Assembly (NCBI GenBank): GCA_032229885.1
Contig: JAVYAJ010000119.1
Span: forward strand, 1 to 47,242
DNA from: Anammoximicrobium sp032229885
GTDB taxonomy: Bacteria > Planctomycetota > Planctomycetia > Pirellulales > Pirellulaceae
Direction: 5' to 3'
Length of the DNA stretch: 47,242 nt
The notes under the pieces were generated by a model. That model saw only the letters and a program-made list of their open reading frames with translations. It had not been told where the DNA came from and did not search any database. The position numbers and the translations under genes were made by a program. Shown one piece after another: positions 17,556 through 27,009 of this stretch; position 1 is the stretch's first letter, and each line of letters starts with the position of its first letter.

Positions 17556-17882
17556 ATGGTTGACGCGCGAAAACAACAGACCCTCCGCCGCAAAGGCCCC
17601 CAACTCGAGCCGTATCAAGTGCTCCTCCGGCCCTTGGTCACCGAAAAAGGCGTACATCACTCCACCGAGCTGAACCAATACGCTTTTGAGATCCATCCGC
17701 TGGCGACAAAGCACGACGTCAAAATTGCGATCGAGTCCCTGTTTAACGCCAAGGTGACCAAGGTCCGGACGCAGACGCGGGTGGGCAAGCCGCGCCGCTA
17801 CCGCTATCGCCAGGGGCAGACCAAGGACTGGAAGAAAGCCGTTGTGACGCTCGACAGCGAGAGCCGAATCGACTTCTTCTAA
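17556..17882 (+). CDS. rplW: 50S ribosomal protein L23
   Basis: L23 sits at the tunnel exit and docks trigger factor and SRP. The 108-residue product has LEPYQVLLRPLVTEKG, the NQYAFEIHPLATKHDVKIAIESLFNAKVTKV core and GKPRRYRYRQGQTKDWKKAVVTL, all diagnostic. It has a basic extension of about 17 residues before the usual start. The gap to rplD is 65 bp. ATG at 17556 is the plausible start. Confidence 0.95.
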   Translation: MVDARKQQTLRRKGPQLEPYQVLLRPLVTEKGVHHSTELNQYAFEIHPLATKHDVKIAIESLFNAKVTKVRTQTRVGKPRRYRYRQGQTKDWKKAVVTLDSESRIDFF

Positions 17883-17928
17883 ACCGAACCTTAGGACTTC
17901 ATCGGCTTGAGCCGCGTGAGACAACAAC

Positions 17929-18777
17929 ATGGGTCTTCGACATTACCGACCGACTACCGCGGGCCGTCGCGGCGCCAGTGTCAGCGACTTTGCCGAATTG
18001 ACACGGGGCGCCACGCCCGAGAAAAGCCTATTGAAGCCACTGCGCAAGACGGGCGGGCGCAATAATCAAGGCAAGATCACCTCGCGCCACCGCGGCGGCG
18101 GCCACAAACGGATGTACCGCGACGTGGACTTTCGCCGCGATAAGATCGGCGTTCCCGCCAAGGTACATTCGATCCAATATGATCCGAACCGCAGCGGCCG
18201 GATTGCGCTCCTGTACTACGTTGACGGCGAAAAGCGATACATCTTGGCGCCGGATGGGCTGAAGGCGGGCGATCGCGTGGAAAATGGGCCGGACGCCCCG
18301 CCGACTGTGGGAAACTGCCTGCCCTTGAAACGCATTCCGTTGGGAACGCAAATCCATAGCATCGAGATGCTGCCCGGCCAGGGCGCGCGGTTGTGCCGCA
18401 GCGCCGGAACCGGGGCGACCTTGATGGCTCGCGAGGCCGAGTGGGCGCAGATTACGCTGCCCAGCGGCGAAATTCGCCGCGTGCCCGTCGCGTGTCGCGC
18501 CACGATCGGAAAAGTCAGCAATCCGGATCACATGGGTATTCGTCTCGGCAAAGCCGGCCGAAAGCGCTGGCTCGGGCGTCGCCCCCACGTTCGGGGCACC
18601 GCCATGAATCCTATCGACCATCCTCATGGTGGAGGCGAGGGGCGCACCAAAGGCGGGCGGCATCCGGTGAGCCCGACGGGCAAATTGGCCAAGGGCGGCA
18701 AGACTCGAAAAACGCGAAAACCGTCCAATTCGGCCGTCGTCCGGCGCCGTCGGTCGCGCCGCTACGGGCAGTTGTAA
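17929..18777 (+). CDS. rplB: 50S ribosomal protein L2
   Basis: L2 binds 23S rRNA near the peptidyl-transferase centre and is needed for subunit joining. The 282-residue product has the usual length and motifs: KTGGRNNQGKITSRHRGGGHKR, YDPNRSGRIALLYYVDGEKRYI and RGTAMNPIDHPHGGGEGRT, which contains the conserved histidine near the active site, then GRHPVSPTGK. The C-terminus is basic, ending RRRRSRRYGQL. A strong hairpin lies in the 105-bp gap to rpsS. Confidence 0.97.
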   Translation: MGLRHYRPTTAGRRGASVSDFAELTRGATPEKSLLKPLRKTGGRNNQGKITSRHRGGGHKRMYRDVDFRRDKIGVPAKVHSIQYDPNRSGRIALLYYVDGEKRYILAPDGLKAGDRVENGPDAPPTVGNCLPLKRIPLGTQIHSIEMLPGQGARLCRSAGTGATLMAREAEWAQITLPSGEIRRVPVACRATIGKVSNPDHMGIRLGKAGRKRWLGRRPHVRGTAMNPIDHPHGGGEGRTKGGRHPVSPTGKLAKGGKTRKTRKPSNSAVVRRRRSRRYGQL

Positions 18778-18809
18778 AGGGACCAGTTCGGCGCGGCGTA
18801 GGCGCAGGC

Positions 18810-18855
18810 TTGGATCCGAGGCTGTCGCCCGGATCGGATCGAGTCTCGGATCCAA
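18810..18855 (+). other. Long hairpin between rplB and rpsS
   Basis: TTGGATCCGAGGCT at 18810-18823 pairs with AGTCTCGGATCCAA at 18842-18855: a 14-bp stem with one G-U wobble and an 18-base loop. The stem is much stronger than expected by chance in intercistronic DNA. There is no T tract after it, so a processing or stability element, or a protein-binding leader for rpsS, is more likely than a terminator. Confidence 0.6.
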
Positions 18856-18882
18856 AGCGAGAAGCGGAGAAAGCATTGGCTC

Positions 18883-19152
18883 ATGAGTAGGTCGCAAAAA
18901 AAGGGGCCGTACGTCGACCCCAAGTTGTTCCGTAAAGTGTCCGCGCAGGACGCGGCGGGAACCAAGGATCCGATCAAGACGTGGGCGCGGGCGTGCACGA
19001 TTGTGCCCGAGTTCGTCGGTCACACGTTCATGGTCCACAACGGCAAGCAGCACATCAAGGTGTTCGTGACGGAAGACATGGTCGGACACCGGCTGGGCGA
19101 ATTCTCCTTGACGCGGACGTTTCGTGGTCATCGCGGCAAGGCTAAACGATAG
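18883..19152 (+). CDS. rpsS: 30S ribosomal protein S19
   Basis: S19 lies in the small-subunit head and contacts the A-site finger and S13. The 89-residue product has RSQKKGPYVDPKLFRKV, TWARACTIVPEFVGHTFMVHNGKQH and MVGHRLGEFSLTRTFRGH, all family hallmarks at the normal length. ATG at 18883 follows GGAG at about 18867. It lies 14 bp before rplV. Confidence 0.97.
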   Translation: MSRSQKKGPYVDPKLFRKVSAQDAAGTKDPIKTWARACTIVPEFVGHTFMVHNGKQHIKVFVTEDMVGHRLGEFSLTRTFRGHRGKAKR

Positions 19153-19166
19153 GGAGAGCCACAGAG

Positions 19167-19523
19167 ATGGGTTTCACAGCCTGCCACAAATTCGCCAAGA
19201 TCAGTCCGCGCAAAATCCGGCCTCTCGCCACGATGATTCGCGGCAAGTATGCCGACGAGGCACTAGAGCTGCTGCGATTCCAGCCGCATCGCGGCGCGAG
19301 ACTGTTGGAAAAGGTAATCCACAGCGCGTTGGGCAGCGCGCAGGATCCGGCCCAAACGCGAGGCAAATCGGTCGACCTTCAGGATTTGATCGTGGCCGAC
19401 GCGCGGATCGACGGCGGCCCGATGTTCAAGAGGATTCGGCCGCGGGCCCGCGGCACGGCGTTCTCGATCAAGAAGCGATTGTCGCACATCCGCATTACCT
19501 TGGCAGATTTCTACGAGTCTTAA
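19167..19523 (+). CDS. rplV: 50S ribosomal protein L22
   Basis: L22 lines the exit tunnel with a long beta hairpin. The 118-residue product has HKFAKISPRKIRPLATMIRG, ALELLRFQPHRGARLLEKVI, a VADARIDGGPMFKRIRPRARG segment corresponding to the hairpin tip, and TLADF near the C-terminus. AGGGAGAG precedes the ATG. Only one base separates its stop from the rpsC start, consistent with coupled translation. Confidence 0.96.
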   Translation: MGFTACHKFAKISPRKIRPLATMIRGKYADEALELLRFQPHRGARLLEKVIHSALGSAQDPAQTRGKSVDLQDLIVADARIDGGPMFKRIRPRARGTAFSIKKRLSHIRITLADFYES

Positions 19524-19524
19524 T

Positions 19525-20593
<1,069 letters not shown>

Positions 20594-20615
20594 GCGAGCG
20601 GGGGGAGAAGGTCGG

Positions 20616-20816
20616 ATGAAAACGGTTGAACTTCGCGAGATGAGCGACGAACAGCTCGAGTTGACGCTGCGAGAGGCCACGGAGCGATTGTTCCGGCTGC
20701 GTATTCAAAGCCAGACCGAGCGGCTCGACGCGCCCAGCGAACTGCGTCGGCATCGACGCTTGATCGCCCAGGTCAAGACGATCCAGCGGGAACGAGAACT
20801 GCAGTTGGGGAAGTAA
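20616..20816 (+). CDS. rpmC: 50S ribosomal protein L29
   Basis: L29 is a small two-helix protein at the tunnel exit next to L23. The 66-residue product reads MKTVELREMSDEQLELTLREA and later LFRLRIQSQTERLDAPSELR, matching the family. The start at 20616 is preferred over an in-frame ATG 45 bp upstream, which would add glycine- and arginine-rich non-family sequence; GGGGGAG precedes it. It is 22 bp after rplP and 5 bp before rpsQ. Confidence 0.95.
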   Translation: MKTVELREMSDEQLELTLREATERLFRLRIQSQTERLDAPSELRRHRRLIAQVKTIQRERELQLGK

Positions 20817-20821
20817 GGGTT

Positions 20822-21106
20822 ATGCCAAGACGAGTTAGCGTGGGCGTGGTGACAGGCGACAAGATGGCGAAGACGCGCGTGGTCGAGATACCTCGGCTGG
20901 TGAAGCACGCGACGTACGGCCGCTATATTCGGCGCCGGCTGGTGTGTTATGTGCATGACGAAACGGAGGTCTCGCGTCTGGGAGATACGGTCGAGATCAT
21001 CGAATCCCGGCCGCGGTCGCGAAGCAAGCGATGGGAGCTCGTCCGAGTCGTCGAGACGAATCCAGGGCAGAGCACGGGCTCGGTACCACAGCAAGAAGGC
21101 GCGTAA
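20822..21106 (+). CDS. rpsQ: 30S ribosomal protein S17
   Basis: S17 is an early 16S rRNA-binding OB-fold protein. The 94-residue product shows SVGVVTGDKMAKTRVVEI, LVKHATYGRYIRRRLVCYVHDE and LGDTVEIIESRPRSRSKRWELV, the standard signatures. The C-terminus has a short polar extension (NPGQSTGSVPQQEGA) beyond the normal end. A 57-bp gap leads to rplN. Confidence 0.96.
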   Translation: MPRRVSVGVVTGDKMAKTRVVEIPRLVKHATYGRYIRRRLVCYVHDETEVSRLGDTVEIIESRPRSRSKRWELVRVVETNPGQSTGSVPQQEGA

Positions 21107-21163
21107 CGCGCAGCGGCCGTCACGAGGCTGGCTTCGCGGCGCCCAGAAACAGGATACTCGGTC

Positions 21164-21532
21164 ATGATACAGCAAGAGACGCGGCTGCAGGTCGCAGACA
21201 ACACGGGTGCCCGCGAAATCGAGTGCATCAAAGTCTTGGGCGGCTCGCGACGCCGGTACGCCCGTTTGGGCGACGTTGTCATCTGCAGCGTGAAAAGCGT
21301 GATCCCCGGCAGCGACATCAGAAAAAAAGCGATCGTGCGGGCCGTGATCGTACGTTGCAAGCAGCCCACCCGTCGCGCAGACGGTCATTATATCCGGTTT
21401 GACAGCAACGCGGCGGTGATTGTGGACAACGAGAACAACCCCCGCGGGACCCGGATTTTTGGGGCGGTCGCGCGCGAGCTGCGGGAGAAGAGTTTCATGA
21501 AGATCGTCAGCCTAGCGAGCGAGGTGCTCTGA
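21164..21532 (+). CDS. rplN: 50S ribosomal protein L14
   Basis: L14 forms an inter-subunit bridge and is the target of the silencing factor RsfS. The 122-residue product has MIQQETRLQVADNTGAREI, VLGGSRRRYARLGDVVICSVK and FDSNAAVIVDNENNPRGTRIFG, with the normal C-terminus MKIVSLASEVL. Its stop overlaps the rplX start by one base (TGATG), so translation is coupled. Confidence 0.97.
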   Translation: MIQQETRLQVADNTGAREIECIKVLGGSRRRYARLGDVVICSVKSVIPGSDIRKKAIVRAVIVRCKQPTRRADGHYIRFDSNAAVIVDNENNPRGTRIFGAVARELREKSFMKIVSLASEVL

Positions 21533-21882
21533 TGCGTATTCGTCAGAACGATATGGTGATCGTAATCACGGGAGACGACAACGGCCAGCGTGGCAAGGTC
21601 TTGGCGGTGAATCCCAAGACGGGAAAAATCGTCGTTGAGGGCGCGAATCGGGTTTATAAGCACGTTCGGCGAAGCCAGCGCAACCCGCAAGGCGGGCGAT
21701 TGTCGAAAGAGATGCCCATCTCGGCCTCGAATGTTATGCTCATTTGCCCGCAGACGAACCAGCCGACGCGCGTGGGATTCCGCTACTTGCCCGACGGATC
21801 GAAGGAGCGTTATGCGCGACGCAGTGGCGTGTCGCTGGGAGTCATCAGCCCGCCGCGGAAGCGGGCCGAGACGAAAGCGTAG
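21532..21882 (+). CDS. rplX: 50S ribosomal protein L24
   Basis: L24 is an assembly initiator with a KOW motif. The 116-residue product has MRIRQNDMVIVITGDDNGQRGKVLAVNPKTGKIVVEGANRV in KOW arrangement, then HVRRSQRNPQGGRLSKEMPISASNVML and a RVGFRYLPDGSKERYARRSG segment. It begins on the last base of rplN, so translation is coupled. Length is normal, with a slightly longer basic tail. Confidence 0.95.
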   Translation: MRIRQNDMVIVITGDDNGQRGKVLAVNPKTGKIVVEGANRVYKHVRRSQRNPQGGRLSKEMPISASNVMLICPQTNQPTRVGFRYLPDGSKERYARRSGVSLGVISPPRKRAETKA

Positions 21883-21945
21883 AGTGGGCGAGGCACGGAA
21901 CAGAGCTGCGCTGGAGCGCAGATTCAATAAAAAGCGAACGAGATC

Positions 21946-22584
21946 ATGGCAGCCAAAAAGAGTCAACCCGACAAGCGAGGCAGCGGCGAGGGCAAAGCGC
22001 CGGCCGCGCAGCCCGAGCCTGTCCCCGTCCCCCGTCTGCAGGAACGGTATTACCAAGAGGTCCTGCCGGCCCTGCGCGAGAAGCTCGGGCGCACCAACCC
22101 GATGGCTTTGCCCCGCCTGACTAAAATCGTGGTCAGCATGGGCGTTGGCGCAGCGACGCAGGACAAGAAGGTGCTCGAGACGGCCGTCGAGGCTTTGACG
22201 GAGATTACTGGACAGAAGCCGATCACCACGATCGCCCGCAAGAGCGTGGCCGGTTTTCGTCTGCGCGAAGGCATGGCGATTGGATGCAAGGTCACGTTGC
22301 GGCGGCAGCGGATGTACGAGTTTCTGGATCGTTTGATCGCCATCGCCTTGCCGCGGGTTCGAGATTTTCGGGGGATTAGCCGGACGGCCTTCGACGGTCG
22401 CGGTAACTACAGCCTTGGGCTGGCGGAGCAACTGGTCTTCCCCGAGCTGAACCCGGACAAGTTTGTCAAGGTTCAGGGGTTGAACATCACGTTGGTGACG
22501 ACTGCGGGCCAGGACGCCGAAGCGCTGGAATTGTTGTCGCTGATGGGGCTGCCGTTCCGGCGGGACGACAGCACCGCGGCTTGA
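21946..22584 (+). CDS. rplE: 50S ribosomal protein L5
   Basis: L5 binds 5S rRNA and contacts P-site tRNA. The 212-residue product carries the family blocks LQERYYQEVLPALREKLG, PRLTKIVVSMGVG, ITGQKPITTIARKSVAGFRLREGMAIGCKVTLR and FRGISRTAFDGRGNYSLGLAEQLVFPE. An extra N-terminal stretch of about 30 residues, rich in Lys, Ala, Pro and Glu, precedes the usual start. ATG 21946 has GCGAACGAG upstream, a weak site. A 63-bp gap separates it from rplX. Confidence 0.96.
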   Translation: MAAKKSQPDKRGSGEGKAPAAQPEPVPVPRLQERYYQEVLPALREKLGRTNPMALPRLTKIVVSMGVGAATQDKKVLETAVEALTEITGQKPITTIARKSVAGFRLREGMAIGCKVTLRRQRMYEFLDRLIAIALPRVRDFRGISRTAFDGRGNYSLGLAEQLVFPELNPDKFVKVQGLNITLVTTAGQDAEALELLSLMGLPFRRDDSTAA

Positions 22585-22670
22585 GTTGGGGGGCGTGGGG
22601 CCGCGGACCCAAGTCGCCGGACGATGTGGAGCGAGGCGAGATTTCCCTTTCGGAGACAAGTGAGAGACTA

Positions 22671-22856
22671 GTGGCGAGCAAATCCAAAATCGCGAAGGCG
22701 CAGAGCGAGCCCAAATTTTCTACGCGGCGTCAGCTACGTTGTCGGTTGTGTGGGCGTCCCCGCGCCGTGTACCGAAAGTTCAGCATCTGCCGGATCTGTT
22801 TCCGCAAGCTGGCAGATCAAGGCTTGATCCCCGGGGTGCGCAAGTCGAGCTGGTAG
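22671..22856 (+). CDS. rpsN: 30S ribosomal protein S14, zinc-binding (type Z)
   Basis: S14 is a late-assembling head protein. This is the short, zinc-ribbon form: 61 residues with CRLCG and CRICF, so two CxxC pairs bind one zinc ion. The start is GTG at 22671, which gives exactly the standard 61 residues; the in-frame ATG at 22581 overlaps the end of rplE and adds unrelated sequence. GGAG lies about 15 bases upstream and GAGAG closer. It sits between rplE and rpsH as usual. Confidence 0.94.
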   Translation: MASKSKIAKAQSEPKFSTRRQLRCRLCGRPRAVYRKFSICRICFRKLADQGLIPGVRKSSW

Positions 22857-22874
22857 AGGGAGAACTGAACCGAG

Positions 22875-23270
22875 ATGATGACCGACCCGATCGCCGATAT
22901 GTTGACTCGCATTCGGAATGCCGTCCGCGTCGAGAAGCCGCACGTCGATATCCCGTTGTCGAACGTCAAACGGGGCTTGGCCGATGCGCTGAAGCGCGAA
23001 GGCTATATTTGGGACTGGCAGGTGCTCGCTGGCGAGCCCGTCGCCCACCTACGACTGGAGCTGAAGTACGGCCCGAACGGCGAACGGCTGATCCAAAGCG
23101 TGCGGCGAGTGAGCAAGCCGGACCGGCGCGTCTACAGCCGCGCCAAGGATTTACGGCCCGTGCTGAACGGGATGGGGATTTCGATCCTCAGCACGAGCCG
23201 CGGCGTGATCAGCGACCGCGAGGCCCGGCAACGGAAGCTCGGCGGTGAAGTGTTGTGTGAAGTCTGGTGA
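22875..23270 (+). CDS. rpsH: 30S ribosomal protein S8
   Basis: S8 is a primary 16S rRNA binder and a known operon regulator in E. coli. The 131-residue product begins MMTDPIADMLTRIRNAVR and ends with VLNGMGISILSTSRGVISDREARQRKLGGEVLCEVW, both diagnostic. Two adjacent ATG codons (22875, 22878) are possible starts; GGGAGAA lies about six to nine bases upstream. Confidence 0.96.
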   Translation: MMTDPIADMLTRIRNAVRVEKPHVDIPLSNVKRGLADALKREGYIWDWQVLAGEPVAHLRLELKYGPNGERLIQSVRRVSKPDRRVYSRAKDLRPVLNGMGISILSTSRGVISDREARQRKLGGEVLCEVW

Positions 23271-23304
23271 TGAGGCGAAACCAGTAGCGGAAAGCAGTGC
23301 AGAT

Positions 23305-23847
23305 ATGTCACGCATCGGAAACAAACCTGTGCCGATCCTCGACGGGGTGACGGTCCGTGTCGCCGGGCAGACGATCGAGGCGGAGGGGCCGTTGGGCAAG
23401 CTGTGTTTCGTGCACCGGCCGGAAGTATCGGTGGACGTCGACGAGGGGGCGCGAGTAGTACGCGTCGCGCGGTGCAACGACGATCGGCAATCACGCGCAC
23501 TGCACGGACTGACGCGGACGTTGATCAATAATATGGTTGTGGGCGTCACGACCGGTTATGAGAAGCGGCTGGAAATTGTCGGTGTCGGCTATTTGGCGGC
23601 GATCAAAGAGCGGACGCTTCAGTTGCGAGTCGGGTACGCCAACGAGATTCAGAAAGCGATCCCCGATGGGTTGACCGTTACCTGTCCGGACCAGACGCAC
23701 GTGGTGGTGCGTGGCTGCGACAAACAGCAGGTGGGCGAGTTTGCGGCGGAGGTCCGTGCGCTGCGCAAGCCCGAGCCATACAAGGGCAAAGGTATTCGTT
23801 ACGAAGGCGAGCACGTGAAGATCAAGCCAGGCAAGGCAGCGAGCTAG
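23305..23847 (+). CDS. rplF: 50S ribosomal protein L6
   Basis: L6 lies near the factor-binding site of the large subunit. The 180-residue product begins SRIGNKPVPILDGV and has GYEKRLEIVGVGYLAAI, an Arg/Tyr block LRVGYANEIQKAIPDGL and EVRALRKPEPYKGKGIRYEGEHV. The start at 23305 is chosen because the family sequence begins there; an in-frame ATG 60 bp upstream lies in the end of rpsH. A 211-bp gap with a GGGCC-AAC-GGCCC hairpin (23880-23892) separates it from rplR. Confidence 0.96.
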   Translation: MSRIGNKPVPILDGVTVRVAGQTIEAEGPLGKLCFVHRPEVSVDVDEGARVVRVARCNDDRQSRALHGLTRTLINNMVVGVTTGYEKRLEIVGVGYLAAIKERTLQLRVGYANEIQKAIPDGLTVTCPDQTHVVVRGCDKQQVGEFAAEVRALRKPEPYKGKGIRYEGEHVKIKPGKAAS

Positions 23848-24058
23848 CGGGGGCGACGGCGGGCGGCTGACAGCAAGCTGGGCCAACGGCCCGAGCGAGC
23901 GACGAGAGGGGGCAGTGGCGGAGTGTGAATGTCCGCCCGCGACGCGTGCCGGCCGCGAGCAGGTTTGGAGTTCGATCGCAGGTCGCTAGGCCACGGCTCG
24001 ACGCTGACGACGGAAGAGCGCGATTGGGGATAGACACGTTTAGAGTTCGGGTGGAACC

Positions 24059-24427
24059 GTGAAGAAGCAGATGATCGTTAACGGGCGTCGCCAGCGGCGG
24101 CGTTTTCGCGTGCGGAATCGCGTTCAGGGCACAAGCGATCGACCGCGGCTGAGCGTGCATCGCAGTCACCGGCATATCCGGTGTCAAGTCGTCGACGATT
24201 CGACTGGGAAAACGCTGGTGGCGGTCGGAACGGAGGATTTCGAGTTGCGGGCTGCGTTGCAGTACGGTGGCAATAAGGCGGCTGCGGCGGCGGTTGGCAA
24301 GGCTGTGGCGACCAAGGCATTGGAAGCCGGAATCCAGCGGGTTCGGTTCGATCGAGGGCCGAGCAGGTATCAGGGGCGGGTGGCCGCGTTAGCCGATGCG
24401 GCCCGCGAGGCCGGACTGGTCTTCTGA
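24059..24427 (+). CDS. rplR: 50S ribosomal protein L18
   Basis: L18 binds 5S rRNA together with L5. The 122-residue product shows RRQRRRFRVRNRVQGTSDRPRLSVHRS near the start, HIRCQVVDDSTGKTLVAVGT and a late FDRGPSRYQGRVAALADAAREAGLVF, the normal L18 end. The start is a GTG at 24059; an ATG four codons later is an alternative. Its gaps to rplF (211 bp) and rpsE (212 bp) are wide for this operon. Confidence 0.95.
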   Translation: MKKQMIVNGRRQRRRFRVRNRVQGTSDRPRLSVHRSHRHIRCQVVDDSTGKTLVAVGTEDFELRAALQYGGNKAAAAAVGKAVATKALEAGIQRVRFDRGPSRYQGRVAALADAAREAGLVF

Positions 24428-24639
24428 ATAGAGTGGCCTGAGGGGGCGGGGCGGACGCCGGGCCGCGTGGCTGAATCACGGTTGTGCAGCCCATGCACAG
24501 CGACGACCGCGCGGGCGGGTCACCGGGACGTGAGGGGCGCGCAGCCGGGCACCGACGCCTGCCGCGCACCCCGAGGCACTTTGAGGCAACGATCGATTAC
24601 AGCAGGACTGGCGAGTTCCGAGACGGGAGCAAGAGAATC

Positions 24640-25128
24640 GTGGCAACAGACACACAGTACGGTGACAGCACGGTCGAGCGCGTCGTCAACATTCGCCGGT
24701 GCTCGGCGGTTGTCAAGGGGGGGCGCCGCTTTAGTTTTGCTGCCATGACCGTGGTTGGCAACGGGAAAGGGCGAGCGGGTTGGGGGTACGGCAAAGCCAA
24801 TGAGGTTCCGCCGAGCGTAGAGAAAGCCAACAAACAAGCCGCGCGGCAGATGATGGAAGTCCCGCTGCAAGATGGCACGATTCCGCATCCCGTGCTGGGC
24901 CAGTTCGGGGCCGGCCGCGTGCTGTTGATGCCCGCGGGCCCTGGGACGGGGATCATCGCCGGGGCGGCGGTCCGCTCGGTGTGCGAGGCGGCTGGCATCA
25001 AAAATATCCTGACCAAGAGTTACGGTACGAATAACCCGATCACGGTGGTCAAGGCCGCGTTCCAGGCGCTGGGCCAGCTTCGGACACTGCCGGAGATCGA
25101 GCGGCTGAGAGGAGTCCGCCTGTCATGA
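24640..25128 (+). CDS. rpsE: 30S ribosomal protein S5
   Basis: S5 lies at the mRNA entry site and influences decoding accuracy. The 162-residue product shows ERVVNIRRCSAVVKGGRRFSFAAMTVVGNGKG, GYGKANEVPPSVEKANKQA, the LLMPAGPGTGIIAGAAVRSVCE block and ILTKSYGTNNPITVVKAAF. The GTG start at 24640 gives a normal length and GGGAG lies 11 bases upstream; an in-frame ATG at 24484 would add 52 residues unlike any S5. Its end overlaps the rplO start by four bases (ATGA), so no room is left for rpmD. Confidence 0.95.
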   Translation: MATDTQYGDSTVERVVNIRRCSAVVKGGRRFSFAAMTVVGNGKGRAGWGYGKANEVPPSVEKANKQAARQMMEVPLQDGTIPHPVLGQFGAGRVLLMPAGPGTGIIAGAAVRSVCEAAGIKNILTKSYGTNNPITVVKAAFQALGQLRTLPEIERLRGVRLS

Positions 25129-25610
25129 ATCTGCATGAAATCCATCGCGGGGTGCACAAGCATAAGAAGGGCCGCCGAGTCGGCCGCGGTCCGGGATCGG
25201 GGCGCGGCAAGACGTCGGGCAGAGGCGGCAAAGGTCAGCGCGCGCGAGCCGGGTACGCGGCTCTGTCGGTCTATCAGGGTGGAACGATGCCGTTGGTGCG
25301 CCGCGTGCCGAAGCGCGGCTTTGTCAACTCGTTTGCGTTGGAGATCGGCGCCGTGAACGTGGCGGCGCTGGACCGCGCATTTGGGGCCGGCGACGTCGTC
25401 AACGTCGAGACGTTGCGGACCAAGGGCCTGTTGAAGCATCGATACGACGAACTCAAGATTCTGGGCGATGGCGAGTTGACCAAGAGCCTGACGGTGGCGA
25501 CGCATCGGTGCAGCCGTTCGGCGCGTGAGAAGATCGAAATGGCCGGTGGCTCGGTCACGATTCTCGCCGGCCGTAAATCGGCGGCCGCCGAAGCTCCTCG
25601 CGACGCGTGA
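25125..25610 (+). CDS. rplO: 50S ribosomal protein L15
   Basis: L15 is a late-assembly protein with a long basic N-terminal arm. The 161-residue product has HKHKKGRRVGRGPGSGRGKTSGRGGKGQ, then YQGGTMPLVRRVPKRGFVN and an alpha/beta C-terminal domain with KILGDGELTKSLTV. It begins within the last four bases of rpsE and directly follows it; in many bacteria rpmD (L30) lies between them. secY follows 18 bp later. Confidence 0.96.
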   Translation: MNLHEIHRGVHKHKKGRRVGRGPGSGRGKTSGRGGKGQRARAGYAALSVYQGGTMPLVRRVPKRGFVNSFALEIGAVNVAALDRAFGAGDVVNVETLRTKGLLKHRYDELKILGDGELTKSLTVATHRCSRSAREKIEMAGGSVTILAGRKSAAAEAPRDA

Positions 25611-25628
25611 TAAGGACGGATTCGAATC

Positions 25629-26993
25629 ATGTGGGAAAAGCTGCGAGTCGTATTCACAATTCCGGAACTTCGGCAGAAGATTCTTCTGACCCTCTTGTTC
25701 CTGGCGATTTACCGCGTGGGATACCACATCCCCTTGCCCACCATTGATCAAGAGGTGATCGGCAGCGCCGTGTCGCAAGAAGGCGGCTTGGGCGAGTTTG
25801 TCGATCGAGTCGCCGTGTTCAGCGCCAGCAACTTGCGCGAGGCGACGATCTTCGGCTTGGGTATCATGCCCTACATTTCGGCCTCGATTATCCTCCAACT
25901 GTTGGGCAGCGTTTGGAAGCCGCTCGAGGATTTGCGGAAGGAAGGCGAAACCGGCCGGAAAAAAATCAACGAGTATACGCGATACCTGACGGTGGGGTTG
26001 TGCCTGCTGCAAAGCTGGATGTACGTGCGTTGGTATCTGATGGCCCAGGTTTCGGGAGGAGGCAGCTTGATCGACCCGTCGTTTTTGACGCGGGGCGAGC
26101 TGAGTCTAGGCTGGCAGTTGACGTCGGTTATGACGATGACGTGTGGCACGATTTTCCTGATGTGGCTGGGCGAACAGATCGACGAGTTTGGCATCGGGAA
26201 CGGGATCAGCCTGTTGATCATGGCGGGCATTCTGGCTCAGATGCCCGGCGCCTTGGGCGACCTGTTGAAAAACGCCCGGTTCGAACTGGTGGGAATCGGC
26301 GGCGTGATTGGTGTCGAGCATCTGGTGATCCTTGCGGTGCTGTTCGTGAGCGTCGTCGCAGGCGTCGTGTTCATCACGCTCGGGCAACGGCGAATCCCAA
26401 CCCAAAGCGCCAAGCACGTTCGCGGCCGGCGCACGTACGGCGGGACCCGACAGTACCTGCCCCTGCGGATCAACCAGGCCGGCGTGATGCCGATTATTTT
26501 CGCCAGCAGCCTGCTGATGCTGCCCGCCATGTTCTTTGGATTCCTTGGCAATTTGATCCCCAGTCAGGCGGTTCATCTGGGGCAGCTCACGAGCATGTTT
26601 AGCCGGGGAACCTCGTTTCTGTACAACTTGATGTATGTCGCTTTCATCTACTTCTTCTGCTATTTCTGGACAGCGATCACGTTCAATCCGAAAGAGATGG
26701 CGGAAAACCTGAAGGATTACGGCACGTTCATTCCGGGCTATCGGCCCGGTCGCAGAACGGCGGACTATTTAGAAAAGGTGATGGTGCGGATCACCTACGT
26801 TGGGGCGGGCTTTCTGGCGATCGTTGCCATCGTCCCCACGATCATCTCGGGTTCGCTCGGCGTCAGCTTTGCCATCGCCAGTTTTTACGGCGGGACAGGG
26901 TTGCTGATTGCGGTCAGCGTGGCGTTTGATCTCGTCCAACAGATCGACAGTCACTTGGTGATGCGCAACTACCATGGGCTGTTGGAGGGCTGA
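25629..26993 (+). CDS. secY: Preprotein translocase subunit SecY
   Basis: SecY is the channel-forming inner-membrane subunit of the SecYEG translocon. The 454-residue product is hydrophobic with about ten membrane segments. Family landmarks are the start KLRVVFTIPELRQKILLTLLFLAIYRVGYHIPLP, ATIFGLGIMPYISASIILQLL, EFGIGNGISLLIMAGI, LPLRINQAGVMPIIFASSLL and the late FIPGYRPGRRTADYLEKVM. The cytoplasmic loop QRRIPTQSAKHVRGR is present. ATG 25629 is 18 bp after rplO. It is not followed by adk, map or infA. Confidence 0.97.
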   Translation: MWEKLRVVFTIPELRQKILLTLLFLAIYRVGYHIPLPTIDQEVIGSAVSQEGGLGEFVDRVAVFSASNLREATIFGLGIMPYISASIILQLLGSVWKPLEDLRKEGETGRKKINEYTRYLTVGLCLLQSWMYVRWYLMAQVSGGGSLIDPSFLTRGELSLGWQLTSVMTMTCGTIFLMWLGEQIDEFGIGNGISLLIMAGILAQMPGALGDLLKNARFELVGIGGVIGVEHLVILAVLFVSVVAGVVFITLGQRRIPTQSAKHVRGRRTYGGTRQYLPLRINQAGVMPIIFASSLLMLPAMFFGFLGNLIPSQAVHLGQLTSMFSRGTSFLYNLMYVAFIYFFCYFWTAITFNPKEMAENLKDYGTFIPGYRPGRRTADYLEKVMVRITYVGAGFLAIVAIVPTIISGSLGVSFAIASFYGGTGLLIAVSVAFDLVQQIDSHLVMRNYHGLLEG

Positions 26994-27009
26994 GCGGCCT
27001 CTGGGCCTC

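Noticed and set aside
18028..19131. 367-codon minus-strand open frame opposite rplB-rpsS
   Set aside because: Antisense to highly conserved L2 and S19; no independent ribosome binding site or family motif.
21388..22659. 423-codon minus-strand open frame opposite rplN-rplX-rplE
   Set aside because: It lies opposite unmistakable ribosomal proteins and is Arg/Gln-rich; a chance antisense frame.
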